Origin: Paraburkholderia sprentiae WSM5005
Lineage (GTDB): Bacteria > Pseudomonadota > Gammaproteobacteria > Burkholderiales > Burkholderiaceae
Assembly: GCF_001865575.2 (NCBI RefSeq)
Contig: NZ_CP017562.2
Coordinates: 310,001-374,000 of the forward strand
DNA: 64,000 nucleotides
Direction: 5' to 3'
Numbering within the stretch: position 1 is the first letter of the stretch; every line of letters starts with the position of its first letter. The notes below the pieces were generated by a model. That model searched no databases and had not been told where the DNA came from. It saw only the letters and a list, made by a program, of their open reading frames with translations. Shown here one piece after another: positions 7,261-14,889 of the stretch. The position numbers and the translations under genes are program-made.

Positions 7261-8307
7261 ATGCCGGATTCGACCCGGGCCTTCCTTCTCGGCCCGCTCC
7301 TGAAAGGCGTTTCACGCTCCTTCTACTTGACGCTGCGCGTATTGCCCATCGGCATGCGCGATCCGATCGGACTCGCCTATCTGCTCGCGCGCGCGGCCGA
7401 TACGATTGCGGACACCTCGCTGATTGCACCAGCTCAACGCCTCGAATTGCTGCTCGCACTACGCGATCAGGTCAATGGTGTGGCCGTCGACAGCGCGCCG
7501 TTCCAACGCATCGCCGCGGAACTCGCAGATCAGCAGGCACAGTCGGATGAAAAGCTGCTGCTCGAATCGTTGAGCCCCGCACTCGACGTGCTCTCACAAC
7601 TGAGCGAGTCCGACCGCCAAGCGGTGCGCGCAATCGTCACGACGCTGACCGAAGGCATGGAATTCGATTTGCGCACGTTCCCCGACGAACGCTCCGGCCA
7701 GATCGCGGCACTGCGCGAATACGACGAACTCGATCGCTATACGTATCTGGTCGCGGGATGCGTCGGCGAGTTCTGGACCACGATGACTTACGCGCACATG
7801 CCGGGCACGCTGAAAGAACAGCCCGACACGATGACGCAGCGTGGCGTGCGTTTCGGCAAGGCATTGCAGATGACCAACGTGCTGCGTGATTGCGGCAAAG
7901 ACTTGCGCATCGGCCGCTGCTATCTGCCGCAGAGCATGCTCGAGCGCCACGCTCTGAGCGCGCGCGATCTGCTGCAACCGGCCAATTCGCTGCGCGCGCG
8001 GCCGCTGCTCGGCGAACTTCTGCGCAAGAGCCTCGACCATTTCCGCGCGGCGCTCGACTATACGCTCGCGATTCCGGCGAGCGCGGTGCGCTTGCGGCTC
8101 GCCTGCCTGTGGCCGATCCTGATCGGCCTCGACACCTTGCTGCTGCTCGCGGATAACGACGCGTGGCTCGATCCGGCGAAAGTGTCGAAGGTGACGCGCC
8201 ATCGCGTGTATCGGATCATCGGGTCGTCGCTGCTGCTGGTGCCGTCGAATGCGCTCTTGCGCAACGCGATCAATAGCCGCATCGCGAGGATCGAAACGCG
8301 GCTGTAG
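7261..8307 (+). CDS. Squalene/phytoene synthase family enzyme
   Basis: A 348-residue trans-isoprenyl diphosphate synthase that joins two prenyl diphosphates head to head. Both Mg-diphosphate motifs are present: DTIAD (47-51) and NVLRDCGKD (D210 and D214), with RDLRIGRCYLP-like context after the second. The presence of DxxxD twice and a C-terminal hydrophobic stretch (PILIGLDTLLLLAD) suggests the squalene synthase subgroup, feeding hopanoid or other triterpenoid synthesis. No other hopanoid gene (hpnC, hpnE, shc) is in the window. The start is ATG 7261; a TTG 24 bases upstream is less likely. Substrate (C15 or C20) cannot be decided from sequence alone. Confidence 0.85.
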   Translation: MPDSTRAFLLGPLLKGVSRSFYLTLRVLPIGMRDPIGLAYLLARAADTIADTSLIAPAQRLELLLALRDQVNGVAVDSAPFQRIAAELADQQAQSDEKLLLESLSPALDVLSQLSESDRQAVRAIVTTLTEGMEFDLRTFPDERSGQIAALREYDELDRYTYLVAGCVGEFWTTMTYAHMPGTLKEQPDTMTQRGVRFGKALQMTNVLRDCGKDLRIGRCYLPQSMLERHALSARDLLQPANSLRARPLLGELLRKSLDHFRAALDYTLAIPASAVRLRLACLWPILIGLDTLLLLADNDAWLDPAKVSKVTRHRVYRIIGSSLLLVPSNALLRNAINSRIARIETRL

Positions 8308-8490
8308 GCGTAAACGCCTACGGTTGCGCGCACAGCTACCCGCATCGAATAAAACTGAATCGCTTCAATGCACTACGAATCGCCCGCAGTAGCCGCGATT
8401 TATTCTGGATCATTGAACCGTCAACAATCGGGAAAGCCCTAGGCCACTGCATTCGCGCTTCGCGTTAGTCTCTTCGAAAAGGAGGCGACC

Positions 8491-8739
8491 ATGCGACAAG
8501 CGTTCAATATTGCGTTGGTGCTTTTGCTTGGCTATTTGATGGCGGATCGGACGTTGATGCGTGCGCAGGCGGGTGAGGTCGGCACGATTACCTGTCACCA
8601 GGGCGCGGCGCTGGTCAAATCGGATGCGTTGAAAAAGGGCTTTGGTGACGCTGGCGCGAGCGCGCAGAGCGAGAGCTTCCTGTCGAGTTGCCTCGTGACC
8701 GGGCGCGGCCAGGTCGGCGATCTGATCGCGCGCGACTGA
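8491..8739 (+). CDS. Small secreted or membrane-anchored hypothetical protein (82 aa)
   Basis: It has a very strong ribosome site (AAAGGAGGCGACC before ATG 8491). The N-terminal hydrophobic stretch NIALVLLLGYLMAD could be a signal peptide or an anchor. The remaining ~55 residues contain two Cys (TCHQG, SSCLV) that could form a disulfide in the periplasm. No family recognised. It converges on the structured 3' region of the DUF4148 gene. Confidence 0.65.
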   Translation: MRQAFNIALVLLLGYLMADRTLMRAQAGEVGTITCHQGAALVKSDALKKGFGDAGASAQSESFLSSCLVTGRGQVGDLIARD

Positions 8740-8784
8740 GCGGGGGCAACTGAGGATTCGTCGCGGTGCACGCAGAGCGCCGCG

Positions 8785-8815
8785 AAAAAGCGCCCAGACC
8801 GTGAAGGCCTGGGCG
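8785..8815 (-). terminator. Rho-independent terminator (minus strand)
   Basis: Read on the minus strand, the stem CGCCCAG...CTGGGCG (7 bp, 8791-8815) is followed by CTTTTT (8790-8785). It would end the transcript coming from the DUF4148 gene. There is no T tract in the plus direction. Confidence 0.75.
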
Positions 8816-9019
8816 AAGTCATCGGGAGTCCGATGACGGAGGTAACCCCATATTGAACTGGCCCGCGCTCGGAGATACCCGAGCCGCGGGCCAGTTCATT
8901 TGAATCGGGATGCGCGTCGCAAGGACGCGCTATTCGGAACTGCTAGCGGTTCGTGTCGCCGCCGTACGGCTTCGGGCGACACAACTGCTGGGCTTCACGA
9001 ACCGCCTACTGCTTACCGC
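8785..9019 (-). ncRNA. Highly structured 3' UTR / candidate 3'-UTR-derived small RNA
   Basis: Between the DUF4148 stop codon and the terminator there are several strong stems in about 235 bases. CGGTTCGTG/CACGAACCG (8947-8955 with 8996-9004) competes with GTGTCGCC/GGCGACAC (8953-8960 with 8975-8982). A 14+4 bp stem with a one-base bulge spans 8854-8898 (arms beginning TGAACTGGCCCGCG). A perfect 8-bp stem GTCATCGG/CCGATGAC lies at 8818-8837. The terminator hairpin follows. This is far more structure than a simple terminator needs. No known RNA family recognised. Confidence 0.45.
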
Positions 9020-9334
9020 TTAATGACCGAAGTAGACCGACTTCGGGCCAACCGTCGGAGCCGCATGGCTCGATTGCGACGTACCGCTCTCTACACCACC
9101 GAAGCCGCTAGTGGCCTGGCCGACGCCGTTTTGCGCGTCGACGCGGGCTTGCGCAGCCTGGATGTCAGCCGGGTAGTGCGGGTCGGCGTGACCGGGTTGA
9201 TAGCCGGCCTGTTCGAGTTGGACCAGTTCGGCGCGTACCTGAGCGCGCGTCACGGGCTGGTTGGCTTGCGCAAACGCAGCGACCGGGGCGGCGATAGCGA
9301 CGGCGATGACAACGGCTTGAATCAGCGATTTCAT
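9020..9334 (-). CDS. DUF4148 secreted protein
   Basis: A 104-residue exported protein with a classical signal peptide (MKSLIQAVVIAVAIAAPVAAFAQ, cleavage after AFA) and the DUF4148 core: TRAQVRAELVQLEQAGYQPG followed by HYPADIQAAQARV. The ribosome site is GGAGG, eight bases before ATG. This small periplasmic family is abundant in Burkholderia and relatives and its function is unknown. It is transcribed alone; its long structured 3' region is described separately. Confidence 0.88.
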   Translation of the reverse strand: MKSLIQAVVIAVAIAAPVAAFAQANQPVTRAQVRAELVQLEQAGYQPGHADPHYPADIQAAQARVDAQNGVGQATSGFGGVESGTSQSSHAAPTVGPKSVYFGH

Positions 9335-9556
9335 GATACTTACCTCCAGTTCACGGTTTTTTGTGCTGCGAACTTGCTTGTTCGTAGTCAGTGATTACAT
9401 TGTAGATTGGTGAACTAGGCAGAGTAACTCGCGAGATGGGTAATGTTTATTGCGATATTTGATACAGAAGTGCGGAACCTTTAGGGTTAACGCGTAGGCG
9501 ATTATGGTTGCCTCCCTCGCGTCCGACATGCTCTACGCAATACCGGTGGGCAGTAC

Positions 9557-9805
9557 TTACGCCGGTTCGTCAAATGCAGTGCTTCGTGTCAGCGTCTCCC
9601 AAGCGTCAAAATCCCGGGCCATTGCAGCAAGCTGTTTGCGTGCGAGTTCAAGCGCGTCGACGCCCAGTAGCAGATGCAACGGCGGTTGTTTCGCTTTCAG
9701 CGCCTCGATGATCGCAAGCGCGCCTTTCGACGGATCGTTCTGCTGCTTCCCATCCGAGGCGAGCAGGGCGTCGCGTTGCTTACCCAGCGTTGCAGCGAAG
9801 TCGTC
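9557..9805 (-). pseudogene. C-terminal remnant of a short-chain dehydrogenase/reductase
   Basis: The minus-strand frame reads FAATLGKQRDALLASDGKQ, then NDPSKGALAIIEALKAKQPP and LHLLLGVDALELARKQLA. This is the typical last ~80 residues of SDR-type oxidoreductases. The Rossmann fold (TGxxxGxG) and the YxxxK active site are absent. Sequence similarity stops near 9803, where a LysR fragment on the other strand begins. The piece is a non-functional tail left by a deletion. Confidence 0.65.
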
Positions 9806-10189
9806 GCCTCGCCGGCATATCTGTCGCGACATCGAGCGCCGGCAACGCCGGGGGAACTGCAGCATCACCGCTGCATCAACTACCGGATGGAAAGCACGGG
9901 CAGCCTGTATGCATGGGAGTTTGAAAAGGAGGGGCGAGCGCTGAAAGTGGCGCCGTCAGGGCCGCTGACTTTCAATGAGCCCGGCCCGATGTTGCAGGCC
10001 GCTGTCGATGGTCTTGGCGTGGCCTACGTACTGGAGCACGAGGCGGCGCCGCATGTTGAAACGGGGCGTCTGGTTCGGATACTGGACGACTGGTGTCCGC
10101 CGTTTGCGGGATTCTTCCTCTACTACCCGTCGCGCAAGCAGGTTTCGCCGGTGCTGGCGGCGTTAGTGAAGCGCCTGCGGGCGCAGTAG
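9794..10189 (+). pseudogene. C-terminal remnant of a LysR-family regulator
   Basis: From about 9794 the plus strand reads SEVVASPAYLSRHRAPATP and continues through the second half of a LysR effector domain: W-x-F at WEFEKEG, then GLGVAYVLEHEAAPHVETG, ILDDWCPPFAGFFLYYPSRKQ, and a normal end at RLRAQ. No HTH or first effector subdomain is found upstream; the upstream DNA belongs to an SDR on the opposite strand. A LysR gene divergent from an SDR gene is a common pair, so one deletion that removed both 5' halves explains the arrangement. Confidence 0.7.
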
Positions 10190-10245
10190 CCGGTGGTTTG
10201 TGCTTATTGTCCGTGCGACCCGATAGGGCGCGCTTGCCGTCATGC

Positions 10246-10698
10246 TCATTCCTTGCTCTGAGGAAAGACACACCCGCCGTTGCGGACCAACGCCTTCACC
10301 TCTTCGCTCACCTCTATTCGGTCTCGCTTCAATCGCGCAAGGAAATCCTTGCGGCGCCGCACGTACGACTTCGAATCGTGCTTTGCGCTCCAAAGGGCTA
10401 TGTCGAGCACGATGGGAATCAGGTCCAGGCCTTTCTCCGTCAACGTGTAGAAGTCCTTGCGCCCGTCGGCGGGGCTGGGCGTCCTCGAGAGAATCCCTTG
10501 CTCCTCAAGAAAGGCAAGGCGGGAAGCCAGGATATTCGTCGCGATTCCTTCTTCCGATTTCAGGAACTCGCCGTACGTCTTCTTGCCAGCAAAAACGATG
10601 TCGCGAATGATCAAGAGCGACCACCTGTCGCCGAAGATCTCTACGCCGTAGTTCACTGCGCAATGTGACCGAATGTCTTGTTTGCTCGTCGTCTTCAT
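10246..10698 (-). CDS. HxlR-family transcriptional regulator
   Basis: A 150-residue HxlR-type winged-helix regulator. CAVNYGVEIFGDRWSLLIIRDI near the N-terminus is the family hallmark, followed by the recognition helix region (ILASRLAFLEEQGIL) and the wing (RTPSPADGRKDFYTLTEKG). The single Cys near the N-terminus (C13) could be redox- or electrophile-sensing as in YodB/HypR relatives. It is divergent from an NAD(P)-binding oxidoreductase (10860-11480). The intergenic region contains a perfect 10-bp inverted repeat, probably its operator. Confidence 0.88.
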   Translation of the reverse strand: MKTTSKQDIRSHCAVNYGVEIFGDRWSLLIIRDIVFAGKKTYGEFLKSEEGIATNILASRLAFLEEQGILSRTPSPADGRKDFYTLTEKGLDLIPIVLDIALWSAKHDSKSYVRRRKDFLARLKRDRIEVSEEVKALVRNGGCVFPQSKE

Positions 10699-10725
10699 GG
10701 CTGGATCTTAGCATCGCTTGCATGT

Positions 10726-10756
10726 CACAAGTAAAATCCCGGTCAGTTTACTTGTG
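10726..10756. promoter_or_regulatory. Candidate HxlR operator
   Basis: A perfect inverted repeat CACAAGTAAA (10726-10735) and TTTACTTGTG (10747-10756) with an 11-base spacer, in the short region between the HxlR gene and the divergent oxidoreductase. Arms of 10 bp at this place are unlikely by chance. Confidence 0.65.
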
Positions 10757-10859
10757 TTTTGCAAGTTACATGGCTAGCATGATTCATACGCCGAGCGCGG
10801 TCACTAGATGGCGCCCGTGCTGGACGAATGCTCAACCCATAACAGCAAGGAAGTTCGCA

Positions 10860-11480
10860 ATGAAAATTGGCTTTATCGGCGCCGGGATTGTCGCCCAATC
10901 GATTGCCAAACACACCCTATCGGTGGGTCACGAGGTTGTACTGAGTAATTCGCGTGAGCCTGAATCGCTCGCCTCCGTTATCGCGGAGTTGGGTTCCGGC
11001 GCTGCCGCCGGAACGGCTAAGGAGGCTGCCGAGCAGGACCTCGTGGTGCTCGCCACCAAATGGTGGCACGTGCAGGCAGCGTTGTTTTCGGTCAGCGACT
11101 GGAAAGGCCGGATCCTGGTGGATACGACCAACCGCGTTGCCAGCTATCAGCCTTTGATGTTGGGCGACATATCCGGTCGGACGTCGAGCGAGATCGTCGC
11201 CGATCTCGCGCCGGGAGCGAGGGTCGTCAAGGCGTTCAACACCGTTCCAATGTCTTGGATCTCGGATTTCTCACCAGCAAAACGGAAGACCGCGTTCTTC
11301 GTATCCGGGGACGATGCCGACGCCAAAAAGAGGGTGACCGACCTCATTGAGCAGATCGGTTTTTACAGCCTCGATCTCGGTTCCCTCGCGGTTGGCGGCC
11401 GACTCCAGCAAACCGGCGGACCGCTCGTTGGGGTCAATCTGACGTTTAACGAACGGTTCGTCCTTCCTACGATCGACTGA
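10860..11480 (+). CDS. NAD(P)-binding oxidoreductase (F420-dependent/NADP reductase-like fold)
   Basis: A 206-residue single-domain Rossmann protein. The start MKIGFIGAGIVAQSIAKH carries the GxGxxA/G dinucleotide motif; ATKWWHVQAAL and VVKAFNTVPMSWI are typical of the family often annotated as NADPH-dependent F420 reductase-like (COG2085). The preference is probably NADP, from SNSREPESL after beta-2. The start is ATG 10860. It is divergent from an HxlR regulator, which probably represses it. The physiological substrate is unknown. These genes are often induced by aldehydes, quinones or other electrophiles, which fits the HxlR neighbour. Confidence 0.8.
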   Translation: MKIGFIGAGIVAQSIAKHTLSVGHEVVLSNSREPESLASVIAELGSGAAAGTAKEAAEQDLVVLATKWWHVQAALFSVSDWKGRILVDTTNRVASYQPLMLGDISGRTSSEIVADLAPGARVVKAFNTVPMSWISDFSPAKRKTAFFVSGDDADAKKRVTDLIEQIGFYSLDLGSLAVGGRLQQTGGPLVGVNLTFNERFVLPTID

Positions 11481-11508
11481 CCGGATGGACACGTGCCGCT
11501 TCTTTGTG

Positions 11509-12372
11509 TCAGGAACGGCCGTCCGTAGACAGCGCTCGCGCGCTGAGCATCCAGCAGGCCGCGGTGTAGCGAACTTCGGTTCCGTGCACATAGGGGTCAA
11601 AGGCGGCGCGGACAGATTCAATGACCTGGGTTCGCGTCCGCTCGTCCGTTTCCTGAAGGATCCGACCAACAGGGCCTAGCCGGCTGAAGTAGCTGACCAA
11701 CTCCTTCTCGGGCAAAGTGCAGTCCATATCGATCGGCCGGATGTCGATCTCCGCCCAGCCGCTCTCCTCCAGGATAGCCGACACCCGATGCGGGTCCGCG
11801 AAGGAGAATTGCCCTGGCGCGTCAGGCCGGCGAGCGGGCAGGTTCGGCAACAGGGGTGCAGCGGCGCGCTCGGCGGTGGTCATGAACGGATTGTCCTCGG
11901 CACTGCGCCAGGCAATGCAGCGCAATCCGGCGCCGTCCTTTGCAGCGCACCGCAGGTTTGCGAACGCCAGCGACGGGTTCTCGAAGAACATGATGCCGAA
12001 CCGCGACATGATCCTGTTGAAGCTCGCCGGCTCAAAGGCATGGGTCTGTGCGTCGGCACAGACGAAGCTGGCTGTCGAGTTCTCTCGCTCGGCACGCCGC
12101 CGGGCGACCGTGATCATCGGGGCGGAAACATCGATTCCGATGCAATGGCCGTTCGCGCCGAGCCGCCGTGCCGCGGCAAGCGTCGTGGCGCCCGTGCCAC
12201 AGCCGACGTCGAGCACCCGCAGCCCGGCTCCGGCGCCCATCATGTCGACCAGTAGCTCCTCGAGGGGCTTGAACATCTGGTCGAGTACCGCCTGTTCGGC
12301 TATCCATGCGCGACCGGCGCTGCCATTCCAAAGTGCCGTCTGCGCGTTTTCAGTCTGGCGTGTGACATCCAT
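11509..12372 (-). CDS. SAM-dependent class I methyltransferase
   Basis: A 287-residue methyltransferase. The N-terminal segment (TALWNGSAGRAWIAEQAVLD) is typical of UbiE/COQ5-like small-molecule methyltransferases. Motif I is LDVGCGTGATTLAAA (residues about 54-68), the acidic residue of motif II is in CIGIDVSAPM and motif III is at FNRIMSRFGIMFF. It is divergent from a MerR-type regulator, and its promoter has the overlong 19-bp spacer expected for MerR activation. The substrate is unknown; a hydrophobic or xenobiotic small molecule is suggested only by the regulator pairing. Confidence 0.83.
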   Translation of the reverse strand: MDVTRQTENAQTALWNGSAGRAWIAEQAVLDQMFKPLEELLVDMMGAGAGLRVLDVGCGTGATTLAAARRLGANGHCIGIDVSAPMITVARRRAERENSTASFVCADAQTHAFEPASFNRIMSRFGIMFFENPSLAFANLRCAAKDGAGLRCIAWRSAEDNPFMTTAERAAAPLLPNLPARRPDAPGQFSFADPHRVSAILEESGWAEIDIRPIDMDCTLPEKELVSYFSRLGPVGRILQETDERTRTQVIESVRAAFDPYVHGTEVRYTAACWMLSARALSTDGRS

Positions 12373-12412
12373 GATCGTTGTCCTTGGCTTGCCCCCGGGG
12401 AGCGGAAGCTAA

Positions 12413-12443
12413 ACTATGCAAGTTCAAGTCGACTTCAGGTCAA
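12413..12443 (-). promoter_or_regulatory. MerR-type promoter with 19-bp spacer
   Basis: Minus strand: -35 TTGACC (12443-12438), 19-base spacer, -10 CATAGT (12418-12413). The spacer carries the perfect palindrome AAGTCGACTT (12426-12435) inside a longer imperfect dyad resembling a SoxR/MerR box. Such spacers require MerR-family untwisting for activity. It drives the methyltransferase gene and overlaps the 5' edge of the regulator gene. Confidence 0.7.
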
Positions 12444-12446
12444 GCG

Positions 12447-12878
12447 ATGTTCAAGCTAGATATCGGCGAGGTGGTGCGGCGATCCAGCGTACCCGCATCG
12501 ACGCTGCGGTTCTACGAGGCAAAGGGGCTGATAGCGTCGAGCGGCCGCCGGGGATTGCGCCGCCTGTACAACCCCGGCGTGCTGGATCAGTTGGCATTGA
12601 TCGCGCTGGGGCGCGCTGCCGGCTTCTCGCTCGATGACATCGCGTTGATGTTTGCGCCGGCGGGGCAGCCGCGCATCGACCGCCGGATGCTGGTGGCCAA
12701 GGCCGACGAGTTGGACGCGACGATCCGCAAATTGAGCGTCATGCGCGACGGGTTGCGACATGCCGCTGCCTGCCCCGCACCAAGCCACATGGAATGCCCG
12801 GCGTTTCGCCGCATCCTTCGCGCTGTCGCATCCAGGGGTATTCGAATGCAAAGGAAGACAGCCCCACAGCGACCGTAA
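12447..12878 (+). CDS. MerR-family transcriptional regulator
   Basis: A 143-residue MerR regulator starting at ATG 12447. The HTH segment is IGEVVRRSSVPASTLRFYEAKGLI, the wing RRLYNPGVLDQLALIALGRAAGFSLDDI, followed by a dimerisation helix (DELDATIRKLSVMRDGLRHA). The C-terminal metal/effector loop has only two Cys (ACPAPSHMECP), so it is not a SoxR with a 2Fe-2S cluster. The gene divergently controls a methyltransferase through the 19-bp spacer promoter. The ligand is unknown. Confidence 0.86.
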   Translation: MFKLDIGEVVRRSSVPASTLRFYEAKGLIASSGRRGLRRLYNPGVLDQLALIALGRAAGFSLDDIALMFAPAGQPRIDRRMLVAKADELDATIRKLSVMRDGLRHAAACPAPSHMECPAFRRILRAVASRGIRMQRKTAPQRP

Positions 12879-13159
12879 AGCAGGTTCGAGGAACGGCCAT
12901 TGTCGACCATCTGGATGGCGTCCTCGCTACACCATTTGAGCCATTACAGACCGAATGGCTCAAATGGGTCCGATTGCTGGTTGGGACGCGGCCAAGGGAT
13001 CAATGGATCTTTCGAGGCTTCATCGCATAAGTTTCTCGAAGCAAGTCGAAGCGAGCGTGCGCTTTCTCCCGCATCCTCGCCTCCAGCGCAACCCTCGGCG
13101 GATGCCTGCGCGCCCGATGCGGCGGGGCGTGTCGCTCGCGGCCCGCCCAGGCTTCTTCT
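12879..13159. other. Intergenic stretch with a long inverted repeat, no recognised gene
   Basis: No ORF here resembles a known protein. The one feature is the perfect 14-bp inverted repeat at 12932-12967 listed separately. Confidence 0.45.
12932..12967. repeat. Perfect 14-bp inverted repeat
   Basis: CCATTTGAGCCATT, eight-base loop ACAGACCG, AATGGCTCAAATGG. It lies 53 bases after the MerR gene stop. There is no T tract on either side, so it is not a canonical terminator. It may stabilise the MerR transcript end or be a remnant of a mobile element. Confidence 0.6.
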
Positions 13160-13411
13160 TTAGTGCAGCGTGTAGAGAGTCTGCGGCCCCTCAGCATAAA
13201 GGGTCATGGCGACCTTCAGGATCTCATTGCGATTCCGGTCGAAGGAGGCAAGCACCTCGGCTTCGTCAGTACCGAGGGCGGAGTCGAAATGCTTCAGTAC
13301 GCGGTCTTCCACAAAGAAGGTAATCTCGCGTGCTTTGTCGTATCCCCAGAACCACACGCCATGCCTGATCCCATCATAGCTGCGGCTGGGGTTGGAAAAG
13401 CTAAGTGCCAT
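13160..13411 (-). CDS. DUF1488-family small protein
   Basis: An 83-residue cytosolic protein. The start MALSFSNPSRSYDGIRHGVWFWGYDKAREITFFVE and the middle (LASFDRNRNEILKVA) fit DUF1488, a small family common in Burkholderiales and of unknown function. The typical members have this length. It is the last in a run of minus-strand small genes (14705 to 13160) that may be related to stress or adaptation. Confidence 0.72.
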   Translation of the reverse strand: MALSFSNPSRSYDGIRHGVWFWGYDKAREITFFVEDRVLKHFDSALGTDEAEVLASFDRNRNEILKVAMTLYAEGPQTLYTLH

Positions 13412-13481
13412 GTGTCGTCCTTCGTTCTACGCCTCGAGATGGACCGGGTTGCACGCTCACTACCTGCGCGGAGCGCTCCCG

Positions 13482-13799
13482 CTAGTGCGGATCGCCTTTC
13501 ATGCTTTCGGCTTCCATCGCGGCATGCAATTCCTCATACGCCTCGATGGGTTCCATATCCTGATCGACGAATGCCGCGGCGCGCTCAGCGGCGGTCGACG
13601 CGTCGCCCGGGATATCGCTCTCGCTGACGTCTTCGGTGCTTGGCGGCAGCAGCATGTCCTCAAGCATCCCGCGCAGTTCGGGCGTGTTCCATGGCTTGCC
13701 CAGCTTGGCCTTTCTGTTCAGGTAGTGACGAATTTCCGAGTCTTGCTCGGCCGTGAGCGGAAGCCCTCGAAAAGTGGGGTCGGAGTTGTGATGGATCAT
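13482..13799 (-). CDS. Hypothetical protein (105 aa)
   Basis: An acidic, soluble protein of 105 residues without signal or membrane segments. The first half is basic (TAEQDSEIRHYLNRKAKLGKPW, then NTPELRGMLEDML) and the second half strongly acidic (DVSESDIPGD, EPIEAYEELHAAMEAES). The ribosome site GGAGG lies just upstream of ATG (GGGAGGCGCATC ATG). No family recognised. Confidence 0.6.
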   Translation of the reverse strand: MIHHNSDPTFRGLPLTAEQDSEIRHYLNRKAKLGKPWNTPELRGMLEDMLLPPSTEDVSESDIPGDASTAAERAAAFVDQDMEPIEAYEELHAAMEAESMKGDPH

Positions 13800-13909
13800 G
13801 ATGCGCCTCCCGAAGCGGCTTGCGCCTTCGATGTGGAGATATCAATTTCCTGCGGTAAACGCTAGAAGTTGCATGCGATCGCTGTGCGGCGTGTCCGCGG
13901 CCAACCGAT

Positions 13910-14047
13910 TTATGTCTTTTTCTTGGCAACTCCTTCGTTCGCAATCCGCGAATGAACCGGGCTGAACGGCTTTGCCGGCACTGACGGCTTCGTGGGTTGC
14001 TTGGGCTTTTTCGCTTCGCGTGTGCTGCGTAATTGACTTTTGGCCAT
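13910..14047 (-). CDS. Very small basic protein (45 aa)
   Basis: A 45-codon gene with an AGGAG ribosome site eight bases before the ATG at 14047. The product starts MAKSQLRSTREAKKPKQP and ends IANEGVAKKKT. It is rich in Lys, Pro and Arg and likely to bind nucleic acid or ribosomes. This fits the short Lys/Pro-rich hypothetical proteins seen in Burkholderia. The overlapping 83-codon frame in another phase lacks a ribosome site. Confidence 0.6.
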   Translation of the reverse strand: MAKSQLRSTREAKKPKQPTKPSVPAKPFSPVHSRIANEGVAKKKT

Positions 14048-14189
14048 GGTGTTGCTCCTGGTGCGTTGCGTGACTAGGTGACATTCCCAGCATACGCGCT
14101 TAGCTTGGTCTCGGCGTCAAAATGAACGGATCTGGCGTGTCGCTACGCGGAAAACTGACAGGGTTGGCCGATTGCGAGTGGGATCGCCG

Positions 14190-14705
14190 TTATGCATTGG
14201 GCCATCCTAGCCGCTGCGCGCGATGAAGCGAAGCTCGGACGACAACCCGATGAAAAGGCGCGATGAGCGTGATATAGGCTCGCCCCAGCGGACGCTTGTA
14301 GAAGACGAGCGTCGTGACTGTGAGGCGGGATCGACCGTGAGATGACGGCTGCACCAGGACCGAGAGGCGAAAATCCAGATGCGTGTCATCCTCGCCGAGA
14401 ACGATCTCGTCGTCATATCGTTCGAATACGTGAAATAGGCTTATCCTGTCGCCTCCTTTCTGCTTGAGGTCAGCTGCTGTCTTCAAGCCGAACGGCCGCA
14501 CGAGAATGTCCCGGAATCTCAGCAGCATGCCAATCCACGCGGGCTGCCTGGCGAAAACGTGTCGTGCGAGCGCCTCTGCGTCGTGGCAGGCTCTTTCTGG
14601 CAGGTCCACCGAGAACGCGTCCGCGAAATCAGCCAGGCCGTACGACAGTCTCAACTGCGAGCACGGCGGCAAATCGGACTGTTCGATGTTCGGATAGCAA
14701 TACAT
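14190..14705 (-). CDS. DUF2867-family protein
   Basis: A 171-residue soluble protein. It shows a DUF2867-like layout: an LSYGLADFADAFSVDLPE start, HVFARQPAWIGMLLRFRDILVRPFGLKTA in the middle, FHVFERYDDEIVLGEDDTHLDFRLSVLV, and a final hydrophobic strand/helix IAPFHRVVVRASLHRAQ. The family belongs to the START/SRPBCC-like fold and has no assigned function. The gene is isolated, with 184 bases of apparently empty DNA before the TetR gene stop. Confidence 0.72.
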   Translation of the reverse strand: MYCYPNIEQSDLPPCSQLRLSYGLADFADAFSVDLPERACHDAEALARHVFARQPAWIGMLLRFRDILVRPFGLKTAADLKQKGGDRISLFHVFERYDDEIVLGEDDTHLDFRLSVLVQPSSHGRSRLTVTTLVFYKRPLGRAYITLIAPFHRVVVRASLHRAQRLGWPNA

Positions 14706-14889
14706 GTGCGATCACCAATGCGAGGGTCTTGGGCCGAGACGTTATAGCAGCGAGATGTCGCCGTCGACCGCCGACTCCCCGCCCAACATGTGCGGTGAAA
14801 CGTCAGTCGCCAGAAACGTTTGCCCATCCGACACACCGGCACCTGCACCTCGAAGGCCAGGAGGCGTCGTACCGGCTTTTTTTCTACTG

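Noticed and set aside
13842..14093. 83-codon minus-strand frame overlapping the 45-codon gene
   Set aside because: No ribosome site and His/Gln-rich translation; the other phase has AGGAG and a plausible Lys/Pro-rich product.
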